Source: Filibacter tadaridae
GTDB taxonomy: Bacteria; Bacillota; Bacilli; Bacillales_A; Planococcaceae
NCBI RefSeq assembly: GCF_900609045.1
Contig: NZ_UXAV01000017.1
Location: forward strand, 80,912 to 144,911
Reading direction: 5' to 3'
Length of the DNA: 64,000 nucleotides
Made by a program: the position numbers and the translations under genes. Below, one piece after another: positions 16,920-25,666 of the stretch. The notes under the pieces are model-generated. The model saw only the letters and a list, made by a program, of their open reading frames with translations, ran no database searches and was not told where the DNA came from. The stretch's first letter is position 1; each line of letters begins with the position of its first letter.

Positions 16920-17599
16920 GAAATGCAATCGATATCGGCGGCGATTTCATCGTGACCACTGATAATTCGGGGGGAATCGGCGAAAAGGCAGCCGATATTG
17001 TGCGTGTACCCGACCGCGTCACCGCTTATTTTGCCGCGCGCGTCGCTCTACTCGAACAATGGGCTGCCAATGCCCAACCCATCACCATACTTATCCATAA
17101 CTTCAGCGGTAGCGAAAGTTGGGAAGAGTACAAAGCGGGTGTCAAGGATTTATTTCACGAGGCGGGCATTCCAACGCCCTCAATCAGCGGCAGCACGGAA
17201 ACAAATATGCAGCTTCTCCAATCCGCGATGGCCGTCACGATGATCGGCAAACGGACAGCGGCTCCAGCTTTGGGAAAAAGTAAGTGGTTTACATACGGCA
17301 CACCCCTCGTTGGCAATGAAGTACAAAACCGCACGGGAGAAATCGCATCCGTCAGTACTTTGCGTAAAGCAATTCAACACGGAATCGTCCAACAAATCTG
17401 GCCGGTTGGCTCGCGGGGCATCTTGGAAGAAGTCCGCACAATAACAGGAAATCACAAATCGCAAATCGAGACGATACTAGACACCACCAAATCAGCAGGC
17501 CCGTCAACCGTAGTTCTCTTAGCAATTGCCAAGACACAAATTGAACAAGCAATAAAGCATTTCGGCACCCTTTTGAATGAACTACAAATCCATCAGTAA
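16916..17599 (+). CDS. cblS: Probable alpha-ribazole kinase CblS
   Basis: A 227-residue soluble protein with an AIR-synthase-like start (IDIGGDFIVTTDNSGGIGEKAAD) and the conserved ISGSTETNM segment. It matches the CblS family, which phosphorylates salvaged alpha-ribazole to alpha-ribazole-5'-phosphate for CobS. No cobT (phosphoribosyltransferase) is visible in this operon, as expected where CblT/CblS supply the lower ligand. Last gene of the operon; it starts by a 4-base overlap with cblT and is followed by a terminator. Confidence 0.82.
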   Translation: MRNAIDIGGDFIVTTDNSGGIGEKAADIVRVPDRVTAYFAARVALLEQWAANAQPITILIHNFSGSESWEEYKAGVKDLFHEAGIPTPSISGSTETNMQLLQSAMAVTMIGKRTAAPALGKSKWFTYGTPLVGNEVQNRTGEIASVSTLRKAIQHGIVQQIWPVGSRGILEEVRTITGNHKSQIETILDTTKSAGPSTVVLLAIAKTQIEQAIKHFGTLLNELQIHQ

Positions 17600-17623
17600 A
17601 ACCTGCATCCGCAGGTTTTTTTG
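17598..17623 (+). terminator. Intrinsic terminator of the cobalamin operon
   Basis: AAACCTGC and GCAGGTTT form a stem around an ATCC loop, followed by a T-run; it overlaps the end of cblS. Confidence 0.85.
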
Positions 17624-17650
17624 TTTGGAATGAAGTTAGGTTGGCCTGCG

Positions 17651-17860
17651 CGCTCAAAGAATCCATCGAAGCGATCAATCGCATGCACCGCGCGCTCAAA
17701 TATGCCGCCGAAGCGATCAATCGCATGCACCGCGCGCTCAAATATGCCGCCGAAGCGATCAATCGCATGCACCGCGCGCTCAAATATGCCGCCGAAGCGA
17801 TCAATCGCCCGGCCCGCGCGCTCAAATATGCCGCCGAAGCGATCAATCACACCACACCCA
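17651..17860 (+). repeat. Helically phased direct-repeat array C (10 units, 21-bp pitch)
   Basis: Cores lie exactly every 21 bp from 17651 to 17840, alternating CGCTCAAA (17651, 17693, 17735, 17777, 17819) with CGATCAAT (17672, 17714, 17756, 17798, 17840), giving a 42-bp higher-order repeat. The second half-unit often reads GCGATCAATCGC, a perfect 12-bp palindrome. The array begins about 28 bp after the cobalamin operon terminator and ends about 60 bp before the fadF promoter. The reading frames through it are by-products of the 21-bp period. Confidence 0.92.
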
Positions 17861-17917
17861 CACCCCCCAAAATCCCCCTCACCCACACCGAAAACTCAAA
17901 ACTACCAAAACTTATCA

Positions 17918-17947
17918 TTGACTGAACGCTCATTCATAATTTAAACT
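17918..17947 (+). promoter_or_regulatory. Promoter of fadF overlapped by a FadR-like operator
   Basis: TTGACT (17918-17923) and TAAACT (17942-17947) are separated by 18 bp. The inverted repeat TGAACGCTCATTCA (17923-17936) starts at the last base of the -35 and fills most of the spacer, so a bound repressor would block polymerase. The half-sites TGAAcg/TGAAtg resemble the TGAATGA-type sites of FadR in B. subtilis. Confidence 0.6.
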
Positions 17948-18026
17948 ATGAATAGAGTATCGACAGAGTAGTTATTTTCAACTACACTATTCATAACGTT
18001 TAAACAAATGAAAGGGGAGAAAATGA

Positions 18027-20174
18027 ATGGAGCCACTATTAATAGCCAACTGGGTATTATTCTTAACAGTTGTCGCTTACGCGCTCGCATTGTTCACATA
18101 TGTACTTAAAACAAGAACACAATGGATCAAACTTGGACGGAAAGAAGAATTTGATAACAATGTAGGCGAACGACTCCGGAAAATTTGGGTCTTCGTATTC
18201 GGCCAAAAGAAACTATTGAAAGATAAGAAGAGTGGAGCCATCCACGTGATGTTCTTTTACGGATTCCTGCTCGTTCAATTCGGGGCAATCGATTTAATCT
18301 GGAAAGGGTTGAAACCAGGCTCGCATTTACCACTTGGTCCGGTTTACCCGTATTTCACATTCTTCCAAGAAACTGTCGTATTCATGATTCTTGTCGCATG
18401 TGTGTGGGCTTTCCACCGTCGTTACGTTGAGAAGCTTGTTCGTCTTAAACGCGGCTGGAAATCAGGTCTTGTCCTTATTTTCATCGGCTCGCTTATGCTT
18501 TCAACGCTTGTCGCAAACGGTATGAACATGATTTGGCAAGGACACGAAGCAACTTGGACTGAACCTGTTGCATCTGTCATTTCGATGGTGTTCGGTGCAA
18601 TGCCGACAGCAGCCGTTGTCACGGTATTCTTCATCGCTTGGTGGATTCACTTACTGAGCTTGCTGTCATTCCTTGTCTATGTACCGCAAGGCAAACACGC
18701 CCACTTGATCGCAGGACCAGCAAACGTTTATTTCCATCGACTTGATAATGCCGGCAGACTGAAGCCAATCGATTTTGAAGCACTTGAAAGTGAAAATGAA
18801 GAAGACATCCCGCCACTTGGTGTAGGGACAATCACTGATTTCACACAACTGCAAATGATCGACTTTTACGCATGTGTTGAATGTGGACGTTGTACGAATA
18901 TGTGTCCAGCAACTGGGACAGGCAAAATGCTGTCACCGATGGACCTCATTACGAAACTACGCGATAACCTGACAAATACAGGTGCGCTTGTCACTAAACA
19001 ACAACCGTGGGTACCGAAGATGGCATTCGGTAACACAAAAGGGAACCAAATCGCACTCGCTGCTGGACTTGAAGGCGCGACGATGGATGACATCTACAAC
19101 CCGTCACTAATCGGCGACGTCATTACAGAAGAGGAAATTTGGGCGTGCACAACATGCCGTAACTGTGAAGACCAATGTCCGGTCATGAACGAACACGTTG
19201 ACAAAATCATTGACCTTCGCCGTTATCTTGTTATGACGGAAGGGAAAATGGACCCGGATGCACAACGCGCGATGACGAACATCGAACGTCAAGGAAATCC
19301 ATGGGGCCTTAACCGGAAAGAAAAAGAAAACTGGCGCGAGGAACGTCCGGATCTTCATATTCCGACGGTAAAAGAATTGAAAAAAGCGGATGAAGAATTC
19401 GAGTACCTCTTTTGGGTCGGCTCGATGGGTGCATTCGATAGTCGTTCACAAAAGATTGCCCTTTCATTTGCACATCTTATGAACGAAGCGGGCGTCAAGT
19501 TCGCCATTCTTGGGAATAAAGAGAAGAACTCTGGAGATACACCGCGTCGACTAGGGAATGAGTTTTTATTCCAAGAACTGGCGACCTCTAACATCGAAGA
19601 GTTCGAAAAAAATAACGTTACAAAAATTGTTACGATTGACCCGCATGCCTACAACATCTTTAAAAATGAATACCCGGATTTCGGATTCAATGCAGAAGTC
19701 ATTCATCACACAGAAATGCTGTATGATCTCGTTGTGCAAGGGAAACTGAAACCGGAACATGCAATCGATGAAACCGTCGTCTTCCATGACTCTTGTTATC
19801 TCGGAAGATACAACGACGTCTATGACCCGCCACGTGAAATCTTGAAAACCATTCCGGGCGTCAACCTTGTGGAGATGAAACGGAATCGTCAAGACGCAAT
19901 GTGCTGTGGTGCAGGTGGAGGACTTATGTGGATGGAAGAAGATACAGGCCACCGCATTAACGTAGCTCGGACGGAACAAGCACTTGAAGTTAGTCCCGGC
20001 ATTATCTCATCTGGTTGCCCGTATTGCCTGACAATGTTGTCAGATGGTACAAAAGCAGTCGAAGTTGAAGATAAAGTTGGCACTTACGATATCGCCGAAC
20101 TACTAGAACGTTCTATTTTCGGTGAAGACTGGAAACCTGTTTTAGAAGAAGAATCGAAAACTATTTCACAATAA
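18027..20174 (+). CDS. fadF: FadF-like membrane-bound iron-sulfur oxidoreductase (electron transfer from acyl-CoA dehydrogenation)
   Basis: A 715-residue protein. The N-terminal ~235 residues hold about six membrane segments resembling a NarI-type cytochrome b subunit. Two 4Fe-4S motifs follow, CVECGRCTNMCP from residue 283 and CTTCRNCEDQCP from 374. Two CCG domains of the heterodisulfide-reductase type end the protein (HDSCYLGR...CCGAGGG and SGCPYC). B. subtilis FadF (YwjF) has this layout and lies beside acdA; it is thought to pass electrons from ETF/acyl-CoA dehydrogenase to menaquinone. An AAAGGGGAG ribosome-binding site precedes the ATG. The promoter carries a probable FadR-type operator. 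Confidence 0.88.
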   Translation: MEPLLIANWVLFLTVVAYALALFTYVLKTRTQWIKLGRKEEFDNNVGERLRKIWVFVFGQKKLLKDKKSGAIHVMFFYGFLLVQFGAIDLIWKGLKPGSHLPLGPVYPYFTFFQETVVFMILVACVWAFHRRYVEKLVRLKRGWKSGLVLIFIGSLMLSTLVANGMNMIWQGHEATWTEPVASVISMVFGAMPTAAVVTVFFIAWWIHLLSLLSFLVYVPQGKHAHLIAGPANVYFHRLDNAGRLKPIDFEALESENEEDIPPLGVGTITDFTQLQMIDFYACVECGRCTNMCPATGTGKMLSPMDLITKLRDNLTNTGALVTKQQPWVPKMAFGNTKGNQIALAAGLEGATMDDIYNPSLIGDVITEEEIWACTTCRNCEDQCPVMNEHVDKIIDLRRYLVMTEGKMDPDAQRAMTNIERQGNPWGLNRKEKENWREERPDLHIPTVKELKKADEEFEYLFWVGSMGAFDSRSQKIALSFAHLMNEAGVKFAILGNKEKNSGDTPRRLGNEFLFQELATSNIEEFEKNNVTKIVTIDPHAYNIFKNEYPDFGFNAEVIHHTEMLYDLVVQGKLKPEHAIDETVVFHDSCYLGRYNDVYDPPREILKTIPGVNLVEMKRNRQDAMCCGAGGGLMWMEEDTGHRINVARTEQALEVSPGIISSGCPYCLTMLSDGTKAVEVEDKVGTYDIAELLERSIFGEDWKPVLEEESKTISQ

Positions 20175-20179
20175 GTATG

Positions 20180-20208
20180 TTGCGACAATTTTGAAAGTCC
20201 GCTATACT
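20180..20208 (+). promoter_or_regulatory. Consensus-like promoter directly downstream of fadF
   Basis: TTGCGA and TATACT are separated by 17 bp, starting six bases after the fadF stop codon. Transcription would begin near 20215 and meet a terminator hairpin at 20233-20255, giving a transcript of only ~40 nt unless it reads through into the thiolase gene. Confidence 0.45.
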
Positions 20209-20232
20209 GATAGATAGTAGATGACATATGAT

Positions 20233-20255
20233 GGGAGTGGAAACACTCCCTTTTT
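20233..20255 (+). terminator. Intrinsic terminator between fadF and the thiolase gene
   Basis: GGGAGTG and CACTCCC form a perfect 7-bp stem with a GAAA loop, followed by five Ts. Confidence 0.85.
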
Positions 20256-20269
20256 CTTCACATTTCCGT

Positions 20270-20283
20270 TGAGCGAGCGTTCA
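20270..20283. promoter_or_regulatory. Putative FadR-like operator upstream of thiolase
   Basis: TGAGCGAGCGTTCA is an inverted repeat. Its reverse complement differs at three positions from the site at 17923 (TGAACGCTCATTCA). It overlaps a possible -35 (TTGAGC at 20269) with TTAATT 19 bp downstream, the same geometry as at fadF. Confidence 0.55.
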
Positions 20284-20342
20284 GTCGCTTTGCTTAATTG
20301 AAAATGAAAACGCTATCAAAAATGGTATTGGAGGCGAATGGA

Positions 20343-21536
20343 ATGACGAAAACAGTCATTATAGATGGAGCACGGACCCCTTTTGCAAAATTGGGCGGCG
20401 CATTAATGTCGTTGACTGCAAGTGATTTGGGCGGCATCGCTATTAAAGAAGCGTTGAATCGTTCAGGTGTCAAAGAAGACGAAATCGACGAAGTCATCAT
20501 CGGAAATGTACTGCAAGCAGGTCAAGGCCAAATTCCTTCCAGACAAGCCGCGACGAAAGCGGGCATACCATGGTCCGTGAAAACGGAAACCGTCAACAAA
20601 GTTTGTGCATCAGGCATGCGCAGTGTCACACTTGGCGACCAACTTATCCGCCTCGGAGACGAAGAAGTAATTGTTGCGGGCGGCATGGAATCGATGTCCA
20701 ATGCACCTTACTATTTACCAAAAGGTCGCTTTGGATTAAAAATGGGGGACACACAACTTATCGACGGCATGGTGTTCGACGGGCTTTCTTGTTCATTCTC
20801 ACCGGATCACGTCCATATGGGTACATACGGTAATTTAACAGCAGACGAATTTTCATTGTCACGACAAACGCAGGATGAATGGTCGTTACGGAGCCATGAA
20901 CGCGCATTACAAGCAATTGACGCAGGGATTTTCGCAGAAGAAATAATCCCGGTTGACGTCAAGCAACGCAAAGGGGATCCCATAAAAGTTGATACTGACG
21001 AAGCGCCGCGCCGTGATACATCACTCGAAACACTCGCTAAACTACGTCCGGCTTTCGGTAAAGACGGTACAATCACGGCGGGTAACGCACCGGGCGTCAA
21101 TGACGGGGCATGTGCACTTGTCTTGATGAATGAAGAGCGTGCCGCGAAAGAAGGAAAAACACCACTTGCGACAATTATCGGTCATGCGGAAGTTGCCATT
21201 GAACCGCAGAACTTCCCGCAAACACCAGGACTCGTCATCAACGAAATTTTGAAAGAGACCGGTAAAACGCTCGAAGAAATCGACCTGTTTGAAATTAACG
21301 AAGCGTTCGCGGCAGTAGCGCTCGCAAGTTCACAAATTGCAAAAATTGACCCTGAAAAAGTCAACGTCAATGGTGGAGCGGTCGCACTTGGACATCCAAT
21401 CGGAGCAAGCGGGGCACGCATCATCCTAACACTCGCATACGAGCTTAAACGCCGTGGCGGTGGAATCGGCATTGCGGCGATTTGTTCGGGTGGAGGCCAA
21501 GGCGACGCAATTATGATAGAAGTAGCAAAATCATAA
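20343..21536 (+). CDS. Acetyl-CoA C-acetyltransferase (thiolase)
   Basis: A 397-residue biosynthetic/degradative thiolase. The nucleophilic Cys88 is in VNKVCASGM, and the C-terminal motifs [17 protein letters not shown] and CSGGGQGDA supply the other active-site His and Cys. It condenses two acetyl-CoA or cleaves acetoacetyl-CoA. The ATG at 20343 has a GGAGG ribosome-binding site 8 bp upstream; an upstream TTG at 20298 is rejected. First gene of a cluster with hydroxyacyl-CoA dehydrogenase and two acyl-CoA dehydrogenases, similar to the B. subtilis mmgABC order. Confidence 0.93.
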   Translation: MTKTVIIDGARTPFAKLGGALMSLTASDLGGIAIKEALNRSGVKEDEIDEVIIGNVLQAGQGQIPSRQAATKAGIPWSVKTETVNKVCASGMRSVTLGDQLIRLGDEEVIVAGGMESMSNAPYYLPKGRFGLKMGDTQLIDGMVFDGLSCSFSPDHVHMGTYGNLTADEFSLSRQTQDEWSLRSHERALQAIDAGIFAEEIIPVDVKQRKGDPIKVDTDEAPRRDTSLETLAKLRPAFGKDGTITAGNAPGVNDGACALVLMNEERAAKEGKTPLATIIGHAEVAIEPQNFPQTPGLVINEILKETGKTLEEIDLFEINEAFAAVALASSQIAKIDPEKVNVNGGAVALGHPIGASGARIILTLAYELKRRGGGIGIAAICSGGGQGDAIMIEVAKS

Positions 21537-21557
21537 ACGTAACGGGGGAATAAACAT

Positions 21558-22409
21558 ATGGACATAAAAAAAATCATGGTCATCGGTGCAGGACAAATGG
21601 GCGGCGGAATCGCACAAGTTTGCGCACAAGCCGGCTTCGACGTGAAATTAAATGACATCAAAGAAGAATCTTACGCAAAAGGGCTCGCAGTCATTACGAA
21701 AAACTTGTCCCGCAACGTAGAAAAAGGACGCATGACAGAAGATGAAAAAGCGAAAACGCTCGGTCGCATCACTAAGTCATTCGATCTAGACGATGCAGCA
21801 GACGTCGACCTAGTTATCGAAGCAGCCGTTGAAAACATGGATATCAAGCGTACAATTTTCGGGCAACTCGATAAAATTGCACCTGCACATACAATTCTTG
21901 CATCCAACACATCTTCATTACCCATTACGGAAATCGCGGCAGCAACCAATCGCCCCGAAAAAGTAATCGGTATGCACTTCATGAATCCGGTACCCGTCAT
22001 GAAACTCGTTGAAATCATCCGCGGTCTTGCAACGGCAGATGAAGTTTACCAAGCAGTAGAAGACATGACGAACAAATTAGCGAAAGTACCCGTCGAAGTG
22101 AATGACTTCCCGGGGTTCGTCGCAAACCGCATTCTTATGCCGATGATCAACGAAGCCATCTACACACTTTATGAAGGTGTGGCAAAAGAAGAAGCAATCG
22201 ACGAAGTCATGAGGCTCGGCATGAATCATCCAATGGGCCCGCTTCAACTTGCAGATTTCATCGGACTCGACACATGCCTCTACATCATGGAAACCTTACA
22301 TGAAGGATTCGGCGACTCCAAATACCGCCCATGTCCATTGCTTAGAAAATATGTAAAAGCAGGATGGCTCGGTAAAAAGTCAGGTCGTGGCTTCTACGTT
22401 TACAACTAA
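21558..22409 (+). CDS. 3-hydroxybutyryl-CoA dehydrogenase
   Basis: A 283-residue NAD(P)-dependent dehydrogenase (Hbd/MmgB type) interconverting acetoacetyl-CoA and 3-hydroxybutyryl-CoA. The Rossmann motif GAGQMGGG is at residues 10-17, the catalytic His is in [12 protein letters not shown], and [11 protein letters not shown] with GMNHPMGPL marks the substrate domain. It is 21 bp downstream of the thiolase gene with its own GGGGG ribosome-binding site. Confidence 0.93.
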   Translation: MDIKKIMVIGAGQMGGGIAQVCAQAGFDVKLNDIKEESYAKGLAVITKNLSRNVEKGRMTEDEKAKTLGRITKSFDLDDAADVDLVIEAAVENMDIKRTIFGQLDKIAPAHTILASNTSSLPITEIAAATNRPEKVIGMHFMNPVPVMKLVEIIRGLATADEVYQAVEDMTNKLAKVPVEVNDFPGFVANRILMPMINEAIYTLYEGVAKEEAIDEVMRLGMNHPMGPLQLADFIGLDTCLYIMETLHEGFGDSKYRPCPLLRKYVKAGWLGKKSGRGFYVYN

Positions 22410-22415
22410 TCGGAA

Positions 22416-22463
22416 GTTCAAAAAAACGGGTGGATGTAAAACGACAGGCCATCTTTTTTGAAC
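22416..22463 (+). terminator. Hairpin between hbd and the first acyl-CoA dehydrogenase gene
   Basis: GTTCAAAAAA pairs with TTTTTTGAAC with further inner pairing (TGG/CCA), but there is no strong T-run beyond the stem. It may attenuate or set an mRNA end within the operon rather than stop transcription. Confidence 0.4.
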
Positions 22464-22488
22464 CCTTAACTAAAGGAGCACAAACTCA

Positions 22489-23625
22489 ATGGATTTACAG
22501 TTCACCCAAGAACAGCAGATGATGCGCGACATGGTTAAAAACTTTGCGAAGACGGAAATAGAGCCTTTCATTCCTAGAATGGAAGCGGGCGAATTTCCAC
22601 GTGAAGTGTTGAAAAAAATGGCTGCACTCGGACTGATGGGCATCACCGTTCCTGAAGAACGTGGCGGAGCGGGTATGGATTTCGTCTCCTATATTACGGC
22701 GATCCACGAACTATCCAAAGTGAGCGCAGTCGTTGGTGTCATCCTTTCCGTCCATACATCGGTCGGTACTAATCCAATCATGTATTTTGGCAATGAAGAG
22801 CAGAAAAACCGCTACTTGACGAAAATGGCAAGCGGCGAATACCTTGGTGCATTCTGTCTAACAGAATCCTCAGCAGGGTCGGACGCGGGGTCATTGAAAA
22901 CACGTGCTGTAAAAAAAGAGGACCACTACGTACTCAACGGTTCAAAAATGTTCATCACAAATGGTGGGGAAGCGGACGTTTACATCGTTTTTGCCTCCAC
23001 AGAACCCGCAAAAGGAACGTACGGCATCACAGCATTCATTGTCGATAAAAACACGCCGGGTCTCATCATCGGAAAAGATGAACAAAAAATGGGCCTTCAC
23101 GGTTCGCGGACTGTCCAACTAACTTTCGAAGATATGAAAGTACCAATAGAAAATAGACTCGGCGCTGAAGGCGAAGGATTCAAAATCGCCATGGCAAATC
23201 TAGATGTCGGTCGTATCGGAATCGCAGCGCAAGCACTCGGTATTGCAGAAGCAGCACTCGAAGCGGCGATAGACTATGCGAAACAACGTGTGCAATTCGG
23301 TAAACCAATCGCAGCCCAACAAGGCGTCGGCTTTAAACTTGCGGACATGGCAACAGCCGTCGAAGCATCCCGGTTACTCGTTTACCGCGCTGCCCAGCTT
23401 CGGTCGGAAGGCCTACCTTGCGGAAAAGAAGCATCGATGGCGAAACTATTCGCTTCCCAAACCGCAGTCGACTGTTCAACCGAAGCCATCCAAGTATTCG
23501 GCGGCTACGGCTTTACAGAAGACTACCCAGTCGAACGCTATTTCCGCGACGCCAAAGTAACGCAGATTTACGAAGGAACAAGCGAAATCCAACGCATCGT
23601 CATTTCAAAACATTTGACGAAGTAA
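22489..23625 (+). CDS. Acyl-CoA dehydrogenase (first of two)
   Basis: A 378-residue FAD-dependent enzyme introducing the alpha,beta double bond into acyl-CoA. FAD/substrate signatures are [14 protein letters not shown] (about 123-136) and the C-terminal QIYEGTSEIQR, whose EGT glutamate is the catalytic base of short-chain enzymes. It resembles MmgC-type butyryl-CoA dehydrogenases. Chain-length preference cannot be read from the sequence. A hairpin repeat element separates it from its paralogue downstream. Confidence 0.92.
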   Translation: MDLQFTQEQQMMRDMVKNFAKTEIEPFIPRMEAGEFPREVLKKMAALGLMGITVPEERGGAGMDFVSYITAIHELSKVSAVVGVILSVHTSVGTNPIMYFGNEEQKNRYLTKMASGEYLGAFCLTESSAGSDAGSLKTRAVKKEDHYVLNGSKMFITNGGEADVYIVFASTEPAKGTYGITAFIVDKNTPGLIIGKDEQKMGLHGSRTVQLTFEDMKVPIENRLGAEGEGFKIAMANLDVGRIGIAAQALGIAEAALEAAIDYAKQRVQFGKPIAAQQGVGFKLADMATAVEASRLLVYRAAQLRSEGLPCGKEASMAKLFASQTAVDCSTEAIQVFGGYGFTEDYPVERYFRDAKVTQIYEGTSEIQRIVISKHLTK

Positions 23626-23670
23626 ATGCACCGGGTGTTCGCACTCCCCTGCCCAAGAAACACCAGTGTA

Positions 23671-23755
23671 GGAGTCAAACGGGGTAGCCGAAGCAATAAG
23701 ACAAGAAACGCACCACCTCTAGGCTTATTGCGAGAGGCATCCCCTGCGACGAAGC
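23671..23755 (+). repeat. Dispersed hairpin element, copy 1
   Basis: GGGGTAGCC (23681) pairs with GGCATCCCC (23736-23744), with a perfect inner stem GCAATAAG (23693-23700) and CTTATTGC (23724-23731). The same nested structure recurs at 32660 and 38763, with a deleted form at 48087. It lies inside the acyl-CoA operon between the two dehydrogenase genes, and has no T-run. Confidence 0.8.
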
Positions 23756-23822
23756 GGTCTAAAGTAGGAAATCTATACCTGCTCTCAAGCTACATACAAC
23801 TAAAAACAAGGTGGGAAACCAA

Positions 23823-24962
23823 ATGAACTTCAAACTATCAGAAGAACACGAAATGATCCGCAAAATGGTACGCGACTTCGCAGAAAAAGAAGTAGCACCA
23901 TCAGCTGCAGAACGAGACGAAGAAGAACGATTCGACATGGACATCTTCAAAAAAATGGGCGAACTCGGCCTAACAGGTATTCCATGGCCTGAAGAATACG
24001 GCGGCATCGGCAGTGACTACCTTGCATACGTTATCGCAGTAGAAGAACTTTCACGTGTATGCGCATCAACGGGCGTCACACTTTCAGCACATACATCACT
24101 AGGCGGATGGCCAATCTTCAAATTCGGAACAGAAGAACAGAAACAGAAATACCTTCGTCCAATGGCAGAAGGAACGAAAATTGGTGCATACGGCCTAACT
24201 GAACCAAGTGCAGGATCTGATGCAGGATCCATGCGTACGAGCGCAAAACGCGACGGCGACGACTACATTTTGAATGGCTCGAAAATCTTCATTACAAACG
24301 GTGGCATCGCAGATACATACGTCGTTTTCGCAGTAACAGATCCCGAGTCAAAACATAAAGGAACTAGTGCATTCATCATCGAAAAAGACTTCCCAGGCTT
24401 CTCGGTCGGTAAAAAAGAGCGGAAACTCGGCATCCGTTCATCACCTACTACTGAAATCATTTTCGACAACTGCCGTGTACCAAAAGAAAACCTACTTGGT
24501 GAAGAAGGCCAAGGTTTCATCATTGCTATGAAAACACTCGACGGCGGACGAAACGGCATCGCGGCGCAAGCAGTCGGTATCGCTCAAGGTGCACTTGATG
24601 CGGCAGTCGGCTATGCAAAAGAGCGCGTTCAGTTCGGCAAACCAATCGCAGTCAACCAAGGTGTCGGCTTCAAACTAGCGGATATGGCTACATCAATCGA
24701 GGCGTCACGACTTCTTACATACCAAGCGGCATGGCTTGAGTCGAACAACTTGCCTTACGGAAAAGAATCCGCAATGGCGAAACTGATGGCCGGCGATACA
24801 GCAATGAAAACAACAACAGAGGCGGTTCAAGTATTCGGAGGCTACGGTTACACGAAAGACTATCCTGTTGAACGCTTCATGCGCGATGCGAAAATCACAC
24901 AAATCTACGAAGGAACGCAAGAAGTCCAACGTCTCGTTATCTCCCGCATGTTAACAAAATGA
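23823..24962 (+). CDS. acdA: Acyl-CoA dehydrogenase AcdA-like (second of two)
   Basis: A 379-residue paralogue of the preceding enzyme with the same FAD signatures ([14 protein letters not shown] and [11 protein letters not shown] with the catalytic Glu). In B. subtilis, acdA lies between ywjF (fadF) and rpoE; this copy is the more likely orthologue of it. The ATG at 23823 follows AAGGTGG at good spacing; a GTG 12 bases upstream is rejected. The repressor gene starts 14 bp downstream. Confidence 0.9.
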   Translation: MNFKLSEEHEMIRKMVRDFAEKEVAPSAAERDEEERFDMDIFKKMGELGLTGIPWPEEYGGIGSDYLAYVIAVEELSRVCASTGVTLSAHTSLGGWPIFKFGTEEQKQKYLRPMAEGTKIGAYGLTEPSAGSDAGSMRTSAKRDGDDYILNGSKIFITNGGIADTYVVFAVTDPESKHKGTSAFIIEKDFPGFSVGKKERKLGIRSSPTTEIIFDNCRVPKENLLGEEGQGFIIAMKTLDGGRNGIAAQAVGIAQGALDAAVGYAKERVQFGKPIAVNQGVGFKLADMATSIEASRLLTYQAAWLESNNLPYGKESAMAKLMAGDTAMKTTTEAVQVFGGYGYTKDYPVERFMRDAKITQIYEGTQEVQRLVISRMLTK

Positions 24963-24976
24963 TCGGGGGAACTTGA

Positions 24977-25612
24977 ATGGATACAAAACGTGAAGTGAAA
25001 TCGTCTATAAAAGATGAAAGTCTTATCGAAAAACGACGTGAACAGATGATCCGGGGGGCGGTGAAGCTGTTCAAAGAAAAAGGGTTCCATCGTGCGACGA
25101 CCCGTGAAATTGCGAAAGCGGCGGGTTTCAGCATCGGAACGCTTTACGAATACATCCGGACGAAGGAAGATGTACTTTACCTAGTCTGTGACAGCATTTA
25201 CAACGAAGTGAATACGCGTCTTTCCGCACTCGCTATCCAAGACGGTACAATCGAAGGGCTCAAAGCAGCCATCAAGCAGTACTTCAACTTAATTGACAAC
25301 ATGTCAGATGAATTCGTCGTTATGTATCAGGAATCGAAGTCATTGCCGAAAGACGCATTGCAATACGTTTTAACAAAAGAGATGGAAATGGTAGCCTTAT
25401 TCGAAAATCTAATTCAGTCATGTGTGCAATCGGGAGAATTGCATATCGCTGATGAAGAAGTCGGCATCGCAGCGCACCACGTCGTCGTTCAAGGACAGAT
25501 GTGGGCGTTCCGCAGATGGGCATTGCATAAAACGTATACAATCGAAGAATACATTGATATTCAGACGGCGCAGCTTTTCAAAGGGCTGCAAGGGGAACCG
25601 TCGAAATCATAA
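24977..25612 (+). CDS. TetR-family repressor, FadR-like regulator of the acyl-CoA locus
   Basis: A 211-residue regulator. The N-terminal helix-turn-helix (about residues 20-65: KGFHRATTREIAKAAGFSIG) is typical of TetR proteins, followed by an all-helical ligand domain. It resembles FadR (YsiA) of B. subtilis, which releases DNA on binding long-chain acyl-CoA. Similar inverted repeats at 17923 and 20270, and a weaker one at 25632, are likely its operators, making the locus self-regulated. Lies directly between acdA and icmF. Ligand and targets are inferred. Confidence 0.8.
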   Translation: MDTKREVKSSIKDESLIEKRREQMIRGAVKLFKEKGFHRATTREIAKAAGFSIGTLYEYIRTKEDVLYLVCDSIYNEVNTRLSALAIQDGTIEGLKAAIKQYFNLIDNMSDEFVVMYQESKSLPKDALQYVLTKEMEMVALFENLIQSCVQSGELHIADEEVGIAAHHVVVQGQMWAFRRWALHKTYTIEEYIDIQTAQLFKGLQGEPSKS

Positions 25613-25631
25613 GCAGTATAGATTTCAAATA

Positions 25632-25645
25632 TGAACGTTTATTAA
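25632..25645. promoter_or_regulatory. Weak FadR-like operator upstream of icmF
   Basis: TGAACGTTTATTAA matches 11 of 14 positions of the site at 17923. The second half-site is poor. It lies about 20 bp before the icmF start codon, where a bound repressor would block elongation or initiation. Confidence 0.35.
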
Positions 25646-25666
25646 AGCAAAAGGGGTGTTCCATAT

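Noticed and set aside
17621..17944. Repetitive proteins encoded in array C
   Set aside because: By-product of the 42-bp repeat; there is no start signal and all frames are equally open.
23626..23822. Small protein genes in the gap between the two acyl-CoA dehydrogenases
   Set aside because: The frames cover the hairpin element, lack ribosome-binding sites and are not shared between element copies.
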